The notes under the pieces: generated by a model
Told to the model about the DNA's origin: nothing
The model's database searches: none
The model's input: only the letters and a program-made list of their open reading frames with translations
Assembly: GCA_965243695.1 (NCBI GenBank)
Contig: CBDEWC010000015.1
Span: 62,001 to 126,000 of the forward strand
Direction of reading: 5' to 3'
From: JAKVCB01 sp965243695
Lineage (GTDB): Bacteria; Planctomycetota; Planctomycetia; Pirellulales; Lacipirellulaceae
DNA length: 64,000 bases
Position numbers and translations under genes: made by a program
Part shown: positions 1 to 8,517 of the stretch, piece by piece
How the letters are laid out: every line of letters begins with the position of its first letter
Numbering within the stretch: position 1 is the stretch's first letter

Positions 1-501
1 CACCGCCAGTTGATCCCAAGGCAACAGGTACCCGGTAAACGACAAGAGCAAAGTCAACACCAGCAGAATGACCCCTACCACCCAGTTGAATTCTCGAGGA
101 GGCTTGTAGCTGCCGGTCAGAAAGACGCGATACATGTGCAACCAAACCGTGATCACCATCGCGTGGGCTCCCCACCGGTGGATTTCGCGAAGGATCCCTA
201 GCGAGTAAACATCTCGAAGCGCAAGGATATCGTTATACGCCCATTCGAGGGTCGGGCGATAATAGAACATTAACAACACGCCGGTCACCGTTTCGACCAG
301 GAACAAGAAGAAGGTCACTCCCCCCATACACCAGGTGTACGAAAGCGCAATTCCCTGTTTTTTGACCGAGACCGGATGCAGATGCAGAAAAAAGTTGGTC
401 AGCATCACGACAATCCGGTTCCGACGATCCACCGGCATCGGATGGCGAAAAACGCTTTTCCAAATCTGCGATTCGTAGATGATTTCGCTAAGTTTAGGCA
501 T
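1..501 (-). CDS. Cytochrome b/b6 N-terminal part (truncated by window edge)
   Basis: Reading from the ATG at 501 gives 167 in-frame codons running off the window. Membrane subunit of a bc1/b6f-type quinol oxidoreductase, which passes electrons from quinol to c-type carriers and pumps protons. Visible: a helix around residues 60-80 ending in GVLLMFYYRPT, then IHRWGAH with heme ligand His108, and WLHMYRVFLTG with His122 (14 residues later, the usual heme pair spacing), then a helix ending SFTGYLLPWDQ. It lies 36 bp downstream of the Rieske gene on the same strand, so both are probably one operon. The C-terminal half with the second pair of heme histidines lies outside the window. Confidence 0.93.
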   Translation of the reverse strand, partial: MPKLSEIIYESQIWKSVFRHPMPVDRRNRIVVMLTNFFLHLHPVSVKKQGIALSYTWCMGGVTFFLFLVETVTGVLLMFYYRPTLEWAYNDILALRDVYSLGILREIHRWGAHAMVITVWLHMYRVFLTGSYKPPREFNWVVGVILLVLTLLLSFTGYLLPWDQLAV

Positions 502-537
502 AAATAAAATCGTCGATGCTTGCTATGGGTCTACCAC

Positions 538-1584
538 TTACACGGAAACGAAACTTTGGCCATCGGCCCACTGACCCATTTCTTCCTGAAACACGGCACT
601 CTTGTCGATCTCGATCTGGCCATCGTCGGCAACCGCGATCGCATACCGTTCCAGGGGACGTGGCGCAGGCCCCTCAAAGTTAACCCCGTCTTTATAAAAA
701 CCGCTGCCGTGGCAGGGACATTTAAACTTCTGTTCGGCTTCCAGCCAGTTTGGCGTGCACCCCAAATGGGTACAAACCGACTTCAGGGCAAAAATCTGTT
801 GCTCTCCCTGATAATCGGTATTCACAACCCAAACCCCAAATTGGGCCTTAAATTTAGTTTGGACCTGACCGGCAGGAAACTGATCGGGAAAGCCGACCTT
901 AAATCGGCTGGGTGGTTCACGCAAAATATTGGGGAACATAAACCGAACCGTTCCCATCACAAACAAAAAGCTGGTCACCGCCAGGGCTGTGAACCCAGTC
1001 GCCAAAGCGGTCAACCCAAACAGGAATGACCGCCGTTCGGCAACTTGCTCTTTGGTCCGCTCCGACTTGACCTTGGCATACTCCGGCTTGACCGGCATCG
1101 GAGGAACAACAATCTGCTCCTTCGGCTTTTTTACCTTGGGTGCAACTGGCTTGCCTTGGGCAATAGCCTCGGCCTTGGTGATGGGACCTGGCCGGTCGGC
1201 TTGCGATTTCCTCGCCGCGGCCAAAATGCTTTGTGTATCCAGAGGTGGTTGCTCAGTCGCAACCGCTGCTTTTTTCTTGGGAGCCGCTTTCTGAGCCGCG
1301 GGCTTTGGAGCAGGTTTTTCCTTGGCTGGAGATGGTGCCTCGGCAGCTTCCTTTTCACCGCGGGCCATCGCCAACATTTCAGCGACGCTCGGACGGCCCG
1401 AGCCTGACTTCGGTGTGCTCGCCGGCGGGGCCGGAACCTCTTTCTCAACCGAACTGCTTTCGGCAGGTTCCGCTGCTGGTTGATCGTCGGCCGGTGGCGA
1501 ACTGTCGCTCGAGTCGTCGCCGCCATCCGCTTTCCGCGCCGCCGCGAGAATCTCTGCCACCGACATTTTGCTCTTATCTGCCAT
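538..1584 (-). CDS. Rieske iron-sulfur protein with long repeat-bearing N-terminus
   Basis: A 348-residue Rieske subunit of the bc complex. The cluster boxes are CTHLGC (271-276) and CPCHGSGF (289-296): ligands by family rule are Cys271, His273, Cys289, His292, with a Cys276-Cys291 disulfide. A single transmembrane helix sits at about 188-210. Before it lies a 180-residue Ala/Pro/Lys-rich extension, absent from ordinary Rieske proteins, holding three copies of one motif: MSVAEILAAAR (7-17), SVAEMLAMAR (66-75) and DTQSILAAAR (116-125). I start at the ATG at 1584 (MADKSK), with GGGAG upstream; an in-frame start at 1626 is possible but adds an unlikely leader. Cotranscribed with cytochrome b. 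Confidence 0.95.
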   Translation of the reverse strand: MADKSKMSVAEILAAARKADGGDDSSDSSPPADDQPAAEPAESSSVEKEVPAPPASTPKSGSGRPSVAEMLAMARGEKEAAEAPSPAKEKPAPKPAAQKAAPKKKAAVATEQPPLDTQSILAAARKSQADRPGPITKAEAIAQGKPVAPKVKKPKEQIVVPPMPVKPEYAKVKSERTKEQVAERRSFLFGLTALATGFTALAVTSFLFVMGTVRFMFPNILREPPSRFKVGFPDQFPAGQVQTKFKAQFGVWVVNTDYQGEQQIFALKSVCTHLGCTPNWLEAEQKFKCPCHGSGFYKDGVNFEGPAPRPLERYAIAVADDGQIEIDKSAVFQEEMGQWADGQSFVSV

Positions 1585-2385
1585 CTGTGACCAACTCCCG
1601 TGCCATCGTGAACCGCACGCCAACAACTACCCTCGACAACTTAAACAAGTCTTCACTACTCATGGCCGCACCTATCTCGTGCCCCACTCAGCAAACCGGA
1701 ACATGGGCTGATTTTCGGGAACCCTCATGCAAAACGGTGAGGCCCCAGGCGCCAGCGCCCGGACCTTTCCTCAGGAACTTCTAACAGCGGTGAGCAACCC
1801 TTTTCTTCGCAACAGTTTAAAGCGATGTCACGACGCGGGGAATGGGGATTGTGACTTTTTTCACAATCTCTGCCCAAATTTAATGCCACCCCACCCAAAC
1901 TGTCAACCGTCGTTTTTCAGATCCACGGTGGTTCTCACAGCATCCCCCGCCAAAACAGTACCGCCCCCTCAAGTCTGAGGGAGACCTTCAAGGGGTCTTC
2001 ACCTTCATGGCCCGCGCGACACGACTGCCTCCAAACGACACCAACGTCTGCCAGATTTCTCCGCCACAGCGGACAACCGCCAACTGCAGACGGTTCCAAC
2101 GGTGGCGTTTTCAAACGATCAAACCGTACGCATTGCCCGTCCGGTCCTACGGCAAACCTTTCCCACCCGCCTTACGATGAGCTCACGGTTGACAATTGGA
2201 CAGTTGGGATGGACCGAAGCTGTGCGGCGGGAACTCCGTTTTGCAGAGTTGCGCCACAGGCCCGAGACAGACAGACGGGACCGCCGGGGACAGAGACTTC
2301 CACCGGCGGAGGAAGGAACGTAGAATCACTTCGGACTCGGGAAAGTTCAAAAAAATGTTTTCCCTCGATTTTTCGGAGCTCTGCC
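1585..2385. other. 800-bp intergenic region between the Rieske operon and purD
   Basis: Divergent intergenic region. Short open frames exist on both strands but none has a ribosome site with a credible protein. It holds a perfect 8-bp inverted repeat at 1847-1868 (listed separately) and a weak hairpin CCCTCA-AGTC-TGAGGG near 1967-1982. A TTGACA at 2188 has no partnered -10. It probably carries the promoters of both flanking genes. Confidence 0.6.
1847..1868. promoter_or_regulatory. Perfect CRP/FNR-type palindrome upstream of Rieske-cytochrome b operon
   Basis: GATTGTGA-CTTTTT-TCACAATC is an uninterrupted 8-bp inverted repeat with a 6-base spacer. Its core TGTGA-N6-TCACA equals the classical binding consensus of CRP-family regulators. 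It lies 263 bp upstream of the Rieske start codon and about 520 bp from purD. Control of the respiratory operon is inferred from position; no regulator gene of this family is in the window. The T-rich spacer also allows a simple hairpin. Confidence 0.5.
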
Positions 2386-3666
2386 ATGAAAGTCCTCGTC
2401 GTAGGCAACGGTGGTCGGGAACACGCCCTGGCCTGGAAAATTTCCCAAAGCAGCCGCGTTGATCGTTTGTGGATTGCCCCAGGCAATGGTGGCACTGAGG
2501 AGGAAGGTGAAAACGTCGATATCGCCTCCGGGGACATTCCACGGCTCTTGGAATTTGCCCGGCAAAACAAAATCGATCTGACGGTAGTGGGTCCCGAAGC
2601 CCCACTGGCCGCAGGCATTGTCGATGCCTTTGGAGAATCGAAGTTGCGCATCTTCGGTCCCAGCAAAACGGCTGCCGAATTAGAAGGTAGCAAAGTCTTC
2701 TGCAAAAACCTGCTTCGCCATGCAGACGTGCCAACCTCTGATTTCCACACGTTTAGTGACGCGAATTCGGCCATCACCTTCCTGAAAGAGCGGGAGGATA
2801 TACCGATCGTCGTCAAGGCGGATGGCCTGGCCGCTGGTAAAGGCGTCATCGTATGTGAGAACCGGGAACAAGCGCTCGAAGCAGTCGAGCGGATCACCGG
2901 TGCCAAGGAATTCGGCGATGCAGGTAACCAACTGGTGATGGAAGAACGGCTCGAAGGTCACGAAGCCAGTGTATTGGCCATTACCGATGGTCGCACCATT
3001 CTCACGTTGCCGGCCTGCCAGGATCACAAGCCAGCCTACGATGGCGACTTGGGACCAAATACCGGTGGCATGGGAGCCTACTGTCCAACCGCCTTGGTCA
3101 CGGACGACATGCTTGAGAAAATTGAAGAAACGGTTCTGGTTCCAACCATCCATCAACTCAAAAGATCGAGGCGACCTTTCAAGGGGGTGCTCTACGCTGG
3201 ACTGATGGTCACTCCCCAGGGAATGCGGGTTTTGGAGTACAACGTTCGCTTTGGCGACCCCGAATGCCAACCGGTGTTGATGCGACTCAAAAGCGACCTG
3301 GTGGACGTGCTGGAAGCGACCGTCGACGGTCGCCTTGATGAGCTCAGCCCGCTCCAGTGGGATCCGAGACCGGCCGTCTGCGTCGTGATGGCAAGCGAGG
3401 GGTATCCGGGCAGCTACCCACAGGGAGTTCCCATTCGCGGGCTGGCAGAAGCGGCGAAAATGGACGATGTCAAAGTCTTTCATGCTGGCACGGCCACCAG
3501 CAATGGCGATATCGTGACCAATGGAGGACGGGTACTTGGTATCACCGCACTGGGACGGTCCATTTCGGTCGCGAAGTTGCACGCGTATTCGGCGGTCAAG
3601 GCGATCCGTTTCAGCGGTGCCTGGTGCCGCAAAGATATTTCTGACCGGGCCCTCAGCTACATGTAG
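2386..3666 (+). CDS. purD: Phosphoribosylamine-glycine ligase
   Basis: Cytosolic ATP-grasp enzyme joining glycine to phosphoribosylamine to make GAR in purine synthesis. The 426 residues match the usual length. Visible: N-terminal MKVLVVGNGGREHALAWK, the ATP-grasp part with VVKADGLAAGKGVIV, the signature LGPNTGGMGAYCP, and the metal/ATP region VRFGDPECQ. Start is the ATG at 2386, where the family N-terminus begins, with GGAG 8 bases upstream; the same frame is open further upstream but that part is not PurD-like. Stands alone; purB and guaA lie far off in the window. Confidence 0.97.
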   Translation: MKVLVVGNGGREHALAWKISQSSRVDRLWIAPGNGGTEEEGENVDIASGDIPRLLEFARQNKIDLTVVGPEAPLAAGIVDAFGESKLRIFGPSKTAAELEGSKVFCKNLLRHADVPTSDFHTFSDANSAITFLKEREDIPIVVKADGLAAGKGVIVCENREQALEAVERITGAKEFGDAGNQLVMEERLEGHEASVLAITDGRTILTLPACQDHKPAYDGDLGPNTGGMGAYCPTALVTDDMLEKIEETVLVPTIHQLKRSRRPFKGVLYAGLMVTPQGMRVLEYNVRFGDPECQPVLMRLKSDLVDVLEATVDGRLDELSPLQWDPRPAVCVVMASEGYPGSYPQGVPIRGLAEAAKMDDVKVFHAGTATSNGDIVTNGGRVLGITALGRSISVAKLHAYSAVKAIRFSGAWCRKDISDRALSYM

Positions 3667-3751
3667 CTGCTCCCAGAGGGTGTCACCGCCCAGAAGCCCA
3701 TCCAAACAGCCCCTCCAGACCAAGGAGGCAGGCACTTCCGCCAACTGAAGT

Positions 3752-3781
3752 TTGACCCATTCTGAAATTGCCACGTAGAAT
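3752..3781 (+). promoter_or_regulatory. Sigma70-type promoter before Cys-rich gene
   Basis: TTGACC (3752-3757), 18-base spacer, TAGAAT (3776-3781), placing transcription start about 25 bases before the ATG at 3813. Match to the housekeeping consensus only; planctomycete promoters are poorly defined. Confidence 0.4.
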
Positions 3782-3812
3782 AGAGAGAGTAGGTTCCCCG
3801 GAGAAATTGAAC

Positions 3813-4304
3813 ATGTTCCTCCCAGCTGCGGTCTGCAACGTTTTGCGAAGTGCTATTTGGCTTGTCGCCATCGGCTCTGTTCTGCCGCCGTCGCAGGTTT
3901 TTGGTTGTGATTGCTGCAGCTCGAGTGTCGAGTTTGCTGGCAATTCTCGCGCGACTTGTTGCGTCGGCCGTGAAACGGCACTCCAAGCGACCTGCTGCCA
4001 ACGGGCCACCGATTGCAAAAACGAGGGCGCCGCAAAGCTGGCTCAAGCTTCCAGCGATTGTTGGGCAACTTGCAACTGCTCCCAATGTGAATGCAATCGC
4101 GGAAAACCGGATCCCCAAACCACTCCCGCTGCGTCAAGCCGTTTCGCCGGACGCGACACTCAGACGGATAAGGCGCCCGGTAACCTACCGAATTTTCTGC
4201 CACCGGCCAATCCGCCGCTGGCAGCCTGCCTGTGGGACACTACCGGTCGCCCACTCCCCTGCTCTGCTCCCTTGCGAGTTCTCTACTGTGTTTGGCTGAA
4301 CTAA
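3813..4304 (+). CDS. Cys-rich exported protein, unknown function
   Basis: 163 residues. N-terminal signal peptide (hydrophobic SAIWLVAIGSVLPPSQVFG), with cleavage likely just before CDCCSSS. The mature part has about 16 cysteines, mostly as CC, CxC and CxxC groups (GCDCC, TCCVG, TCCQR, CNCSQCEC), then a Pro-rich tail. No known family recognised; the Cys spacing suggests metal binding or a disulfide-laced secreted protein. The ATG at 3813 is chosen because the signal peptide starts there; an in-frame upstream codon at 3768 would add a charged leader. The next gene is of the same kind, so the two are probably related in function. Confidence 0.6.
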   Translation: MFLPAAVCNVLRSAIWLVAIGSVLPPSQVFGCDCCSSSVEFAGNSRATCCVGRETALQATCCQRATDCKNEGAAKLAQASSDCWATCNCSQCECNRGKPDPQTTPAASSRFAGRDTQTDKAPGNLPNFLPPANPPLAACLWDTTGRPLPCSAPLRVLYCVWLN

Positions 4305-4411
4305 AGGTCGCCCGACCCAAACAGGCTCCGCCCTGGAAAACGGGTCGCACCCTCTGTCGATCTGACGTTCACTTTACCCACCGAGTTTCTCTTTATCTGG
4401 AGAGCAATACG

Positions 4412-4696
4412 ATGTCTTTATTTGGCAAACTTTTTGGCCTGATCGCCGTCGGCGCGATTGGCCTGTACGGAATGCAAGCCTTGGCAAACCATTCCTCCCA
4501 CGCGACGGCAGCTCCATGCTGTTGTGGCGATACGTGCCCGTGTGAAGTATGCGACTGCAGTGGCACAAGCTGCACGAATTGCGAGTGCGTGGCGTGCGAT
4601 TGTCCCAATTGCGAGTGCGATCGCTGCACCTCCAAAGCTTGCTGCAAGCAGCAGGATTGTTGCGACAAGAAATCGGCCGATACACTGGCCGGGTGA
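4412..4696 (+). CDS. Metallothionein-like Cys-rich exported protein
   Basis: 94 residues. Signal-like N-terminus MSLFGKLFGLIAVGAIGLYG, then from about residue 39 a run of roughly 50 residues with 19 cysteines (CCCGDTCPCEVCDC, CTNCECVACDCPNCEC, CCKQQDCC). The dense CxC/CxxC pattern resembles metallothioneins, but those are cytosolic and this one appears exported. GGAG precedes the ATG by 9 bases. Pairs with the Cys-rich gene 107 bp upstream. Metal binding or sequestration in the envelope is inference; disulfide-structured surface protein is the alternative. Confidence 0.72.
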   Translation: MSLFGKLFGLIAVGAIGLYGMQALANHSSHATAAPCCCGDTCPCEVCDCSGTSCTNCECVACDCPNCECDRCTSKACCKQQDCCDKKSADTLAG

Positions 4697-4891
4697 CGCA
4701 TGCACGGAACCGGCAAGCCCTCCCGGCCTTAACCAAGGTCGGGGGGGCCTTGCGGGAAAGTTGCGATCCCGAATCTAACCGGTGGCGCTCTCTTGGCAGT
4801 CAGGGGTATCCTCGACTAAAGTCCACGATGGCAGTTTCAACCAGCTCTCGTACTCTCGGTCCCCAAATCGACTCCACCCCTTGCTTGCCGT

Positions 4892-7800
4892 GTGACATCT
4901 TTCCAATTTATCCGTGCGAGTTTACGGCATCACTGGCGAACCTCTCTGGCGGTGATGTTGGGAGTGTGTGTCGCAACGGCAGTTCTCACCGGGGCACTGC
5001 TGATCGGCGACTCGGTACGCGGCAGCCTGCGAGACCTGACTCTCAGCCGCTTGGGACGGATTGACGAAATCTTAATCGCACCACGGATGTTCAACAGCCA
5101 GTTTTTCACCACGGCAGACGGCGATTCGGCCGACACGCCGACCAACAAATGCCGATGGGAAACGGTCGTGCCAACGATCCTGGTGCCAGGAACCCTGGAA
5201 ACCGGTCGGGGGCAGGACACCGCTCGTGCCAATCAGATTTCGGTCATCGGAGTTCCCCCAGACCAGCGTTTCTGGAGCCTCGACAAGCAGGCTCCCCCAG
5301 TTGAACTCCGTGGTCGCTCGGTCGCGCTGACCGAAGCGGTTGCCGACGAACTTGGCGTGCAACCAGGAGACGAGGTCTTGCTACGGCTGGCGCGACCGCC
5401 GAGCATTCCGGGCGACAGCCCGCTCGGCGAAAAACAAGATACTTCCATCTCACGACGTCTGCAGGTGGCGGATGTCCTCGCCCCGGAAGGACTTGCCTGC
5501 TTCAGCCTGACTCCCACCCAACATCAACCGCGAAACGCTTTTGTGCCGCTGACGGTTCTGCAAGACATGCTCTCGCAACCGGGCCGCGTGAACACCGTAC
5601 TTTTCGCGTGCCGGCAACAGCCGTCCGGGGAAAAAGCCCCTCTCGGACTGACAGCTCAAACCGGCTTCCGTCCCAGCCTGGAAGACTACGGCCTGCGTGT
5701 CGAAACACCCGCAGGCCGTCCCTATGTACAAATCAGTTCCGTCAACCTGGTCCTGCCCGAGGCAGTTGTACGTACGACCAGACAATTGTTCGGGGATCAG
5801 GCGATCCAGCCGGTGATTAGCTACCTCGCCAACACCATCGGCAGTGGTACTGGTCAGATCCCCTATTCCATCGTCACGGGTGTCGACTCCAACCGGTCGC
5901 TCGGACCGCTCCGGGATGCAGCTGGCCAACCGCTTCGTCTGGCAGACGACCAGATCGTGCTGAACCGTTGGGCTGCCGAAGATCTGGACGTCAAGCCAGG
6001 CGACCCCATCACGATCACCTGCTACGAGCCCCAGAGCACGCACGGCCAGCTTCAGGAACAGCCTCCGGTCACGTTTCGCCTGAGGGCGATTGTCGATCTG
6101 ACCGACGCCGCCGGCCAGTCGACCGAGGTCGCCGATCCTCATTTCACGCCAGAACTGAAGGGGGTCACCGATCAAAAATCGATCAACGATTGGGACCTTC
6201 CCTTTGAGCTGGTCGAGCCAATTCGGGCCCAAGATGAAACCTATTGGGAAGATTACACAACGACCCCCAAGGCGTTTCTCTCCCTGGCAGCTGCCGGCCG
6301 CTTGTGGAAAACCCGGTGGGGAACCATCAGTGCCATACGTCTGCCCGTCCATGGCGGTCAGGGGGCAGAGGAAGTCCGCGATGCGCTGGAGCAGGCACTC
6401 GACCCGGCCGAACTGGGCTTCCAGATCGTTGCGGTCAAAAAACAGGCACTTGAGGCATCGGCTGGAACCACACCGTTCGACGGCCTATTTTTGGGGTTCA
6501 GCGGCTTCCTCATCGCGTCGGCCATGATGCTGATTGTACTGTTGTTCCAACTCGGCATCGAAAATCGGGCCCATGAAATCGGTACGCTTGCAGCCAGCGG
6601 CGTTCCGAATCGCACCATCGGACGACTCCTGGGCTCCGAAGGGCTCATCGTGACAATTGCCGGGGCCACTCTCGGTTCAGGTCTGGCCATCGGGTATACG
6701 TGGCTAATGATCACCGGCCTGAAAACGATTTGGCTCGATGCGATTACCACTCCCTTTATTGACTTGCACCTCACACTCAAGTCCTTCCTGGTTGGCTGGC
6801 TTGCCACCACTGTCGCAACCTGGATGGCAATTAGCTGGTCACTGCGAAAATTCGTGCGACAATCACCCCGACAGTTGCTCGCCGGGGACCCGAAAACAAC
6901 TTTTGATGTTGCCAGCCCCAGCCGAGCACCACGGCGGTGGGCCAAGCTCCTGCTGGTGGTTGGAGCCCTGACGGTTGGTTTGTGGGGCCAAAGTTTGCAC
7001 GGCGAGGCTCAGGCGGCAACTTTCTTTGCGGCAGGTGCCGCCGTGCTGGTCGCATTGTTACTTCACACCAGTGACCTCTTGCGTCGCTCTCGGCCAGGCA
7101 GGCGCGCAAAGCGGGGTTGGTCGCTGGCCGGACTGGCGGTGGCCAATGCAGCCCGGCATCCGAGCCGCAGTACCGTCGTGATCGGGTTGGTCGCGGCGGC
7201 CTGTTTTCTGATTATCTCAGTCCGGGCGTTTCGAATTCAGCCCAGTAACGAAGGGACAGGAGGATTTGCACTTTTGGGTTCCAGCGACCAGGTGATCCAT
7301 TTTGATCTCAACTCTCGGGATGGCCGCTGGGAACTTGGATTCTCAGACCGCCAAAGCGACCAACTTGATCCCTGGAAAATTGAACCGGTGCGGGTCCACG
7401 CCGGCGAGGATGCCAGTTGTCTGAGCCTCTACCGCCCGCGGCAACCCCGTGTGCTGGGACTCCCCGCGTGGACAGCTGACGAGGCGGCCTTTGGCTGGGC
7501 AGCTATCGGCAAAGGGCCCCGCGATCCCTGGTCCGCCCTGGACGAGGATCTGGGCATCGACCAACAAGGCAAGCCTGTTATCCCGGTGGTGCTTGACATG
7601 AACACGGCCGTTTACAGTCTGCACCTCTATGGTGGTGTGGGATCGCGCCTTGAGATTGAGGATGGTTTGGGCCAGCCGGTGACGCTGGAGGTGGCCGGAC
7701 TGCTGAAGAACAGCGTGTTGCAGGGAGATTTACTCATGAGCGAGGCCAACTTCTTGCGTATTTTCCCCCAAACGGCCGGATACCAACTCTTCCTGTTCCG

Positions 7801-8332
7801 ACCAGCTTCGGCAGGCTCCTCGCCGGAAGGGCCGGAAGGGCCGGAAGGGATCAAGGAAATCACAACCCTGTTGGAGTCCACCTTGAGTGATTACGGTCTC
7901 GACGTGGTCGATACCCGGCAACGGCTGGCCCGTTTTCTGGCCATCCAGAACACTTATCTTTCCACATTTCAGATGCTCGGTGCGCTGGGATTGCTGTTAG
8001 GAACGGCCGGATTGGCGGTGGTTGAATTGCGAAGTGTGCTGGAGCGGCGAGGCGAGATGGCCCTAATGCGGGCAAGCGGTTTTGGTGTGAATCGGCTGGT
8101 ATGGCTGGTGTTGCTCGAAAATCTGCTGCTCTTGGGGACTGGGCTGGCGGTCGGCTCTGGGGCAGCCTTGGTGAGCTTGTTGCCCCATATGGTACCGCAA
8201 GGGGCAGGTGTCCCCTGGATCACCCTTGGCTGGCTGCTAGGCTTGATCACCGCAGTTGGTGTCGGGGCAGCCTGGCTGGCCACGCGTCAGGCACTGGCGG
8301 CTCCCCTGGTACCGGCCCTCCGTGGTGAGTGA
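4892..8332 (+). CDS. Giant FtsX/MacB-type permease
   Basis: 1146-residue inner-membrane permease of the ABC3/FtsX family, members of which move lipoproteins or lipids out of the inner membrane or act as mechanical transmitters. An N-terminal helix (SLAVMLGVCVATAVLTGALL) is followed by a large periplasmic domain, an FtsX domain around 535-690 (FLIASAMMLIVLLFQLGIENRAHEIGTLA region), three mid-protein helices around 690-780, a second periplasmic domain, and a C-terminal FtsX domain around 1030-1140. The two-module layout matches LolCE-like long permeases. The start is a GTG at 4892 with no clear ribosome site. No ABC ATPase gene adjoins it, so the partner must be elsewhere. Confidence 0.85.
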   Translation: MTSFQFIRASLRHHWRTSLAVMLGVCVATAVLTGALLIGDSVRGSLRDLTLSRLGRIDEILIAPRMFNSQFFTTADGDSADTPTNKCRWETVVPTILVPGTLETGRGQDTARANQISVIGVPPDQRFWSLDKQAPPVELRGRSVALTEAVADELGVQPGDEVLLRLARPPSIPGDSPLGEKQDTSISRRLQVADVLAPEGLACFSLTPTQHQPRNAFVPLTVLQDMLSQPGRVNTVLFACRQQPSGEKAPLGLTAQTGFRPSLEDYGLRVETPAGRPYVQISSVNLVLPEAVVRTTRQLFGDQAIQPVISYLANTIGSGTGQIPYSIVTGVDSNRSLGPLRDAAGQPLRLADDQIVLNRWAAEDLDVKPGDPITITCYEPQSTHGQLQEQPPVTFRLRAIVDLTDAAGQSTEVADPHFTPELKGVTDQKSINDWDLPFELVEPIRAQDETYWEDYTTTPKAFLSLAAAGRLWKTRWGTISAIRLPVHGGQGAEEVRDALEQALDPAELGFQIVAVKKQALEASAGTTPFDGLFLGFSGFLIASAMMLIVLLFQLGIENRAHEIGTLAASGVPNRTIGRLLGSEGLIVTIAGATLGSGLAIGYTWLMITGLKTIWLDAITTPFIDLHLTLKSFLVGWLATTVATWMAISWSLRKFVRQSPRQLLAGDPKTTFDVASPSRAPRRWAKLLLVVGALTVGLWGQSLHGEAQAATFFAAGAAVLVALLLHTSDLLRRSRPGRRAKRGWSLAGLAVANAARHPSRSTVVIGLVAAACFLIISVRAFRIQPSNEGTGGFALLGSSDQVIHFDLNSRDGRWELGFSDRQSDQLDPWKIEPVRVHAGEDASCLSLYRPRQPRVLGLPAWTADEAAFGWAAIGKGPRDPWSALDEDLGIDQQGKPVIPVVLDMNTAVYSLHLYGGVGSRLEIEDGLGQPVTLEVAGLLKNSVLQGDLLMSEANFLRIFPQTAGYQLFLFRPASAGSSPEGPEGPEGIKEITTLLESTLSDYGLDVVDTRQRLARFLAIQNTYLSTFQMLGALGLLLGTAGLAVVELRSVLERRGEMALMRASGFGVNRLVWLVLLENLLLLGTGLAVGSGAALVSLLPHMVPQGAGVPWITLGWLLGLITAVGVGAAWLATRQALAAPLVPALRGE

Positions 8333-8367
8333 TGAGTGAGTGGTGAGTAAGTCAGTGGTGAGTGATG
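8323..8367. repeat. Tandem repeat spanning the stop codon of the FtsX-type gene
   Basis: TGGTGAGTGATGAGTGAG (8323-8340), TGGTGAGTAAGTCAG (8341-8355) and TGGTGAGTGATG (8356-8367) are imperfect copies of one unit. The first copy contains the last codons and TGA of the permease gene. Same pattern as at dksA-like, fur and efpL. Confidence 0.7.
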
Positions 8368-8434
8368 CTTCGCCAAAGTTGGCACTCTGCCGATCACCGC
8401 CTGTAGGCAATCCTCAAGCTACAGAGACAATCCG

Positions 8435-8460
8435 CCTGGAGAATGGTCCTGGAGAATGGT
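8435..8460. repeat. Perfect 13-bp tandem duplication
   Basis: CCTGGAGAATGGT occurs twice back to back, 58 bases before the next start codon. No function visible. Confidence 0.8.
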
Positions 8461-8517
8461 AAAGTATCGGGGCGTCGTTCCTAGCACCGTTGTTCTTCTA
8501 TTCGATGCCCACTGGCC

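Noticed and set aside
929..1407. Two plus-strand open frames over the Rieske gene
   Set aside because: They lie antisense to a clear Rieske coding sequence and show only the reverse image of its Ala/Lys codons.
1727..2323. Open frames in the purD upstream gap
   Set aside because: No ribosome sites, composition not protein-like, no family resemblance.
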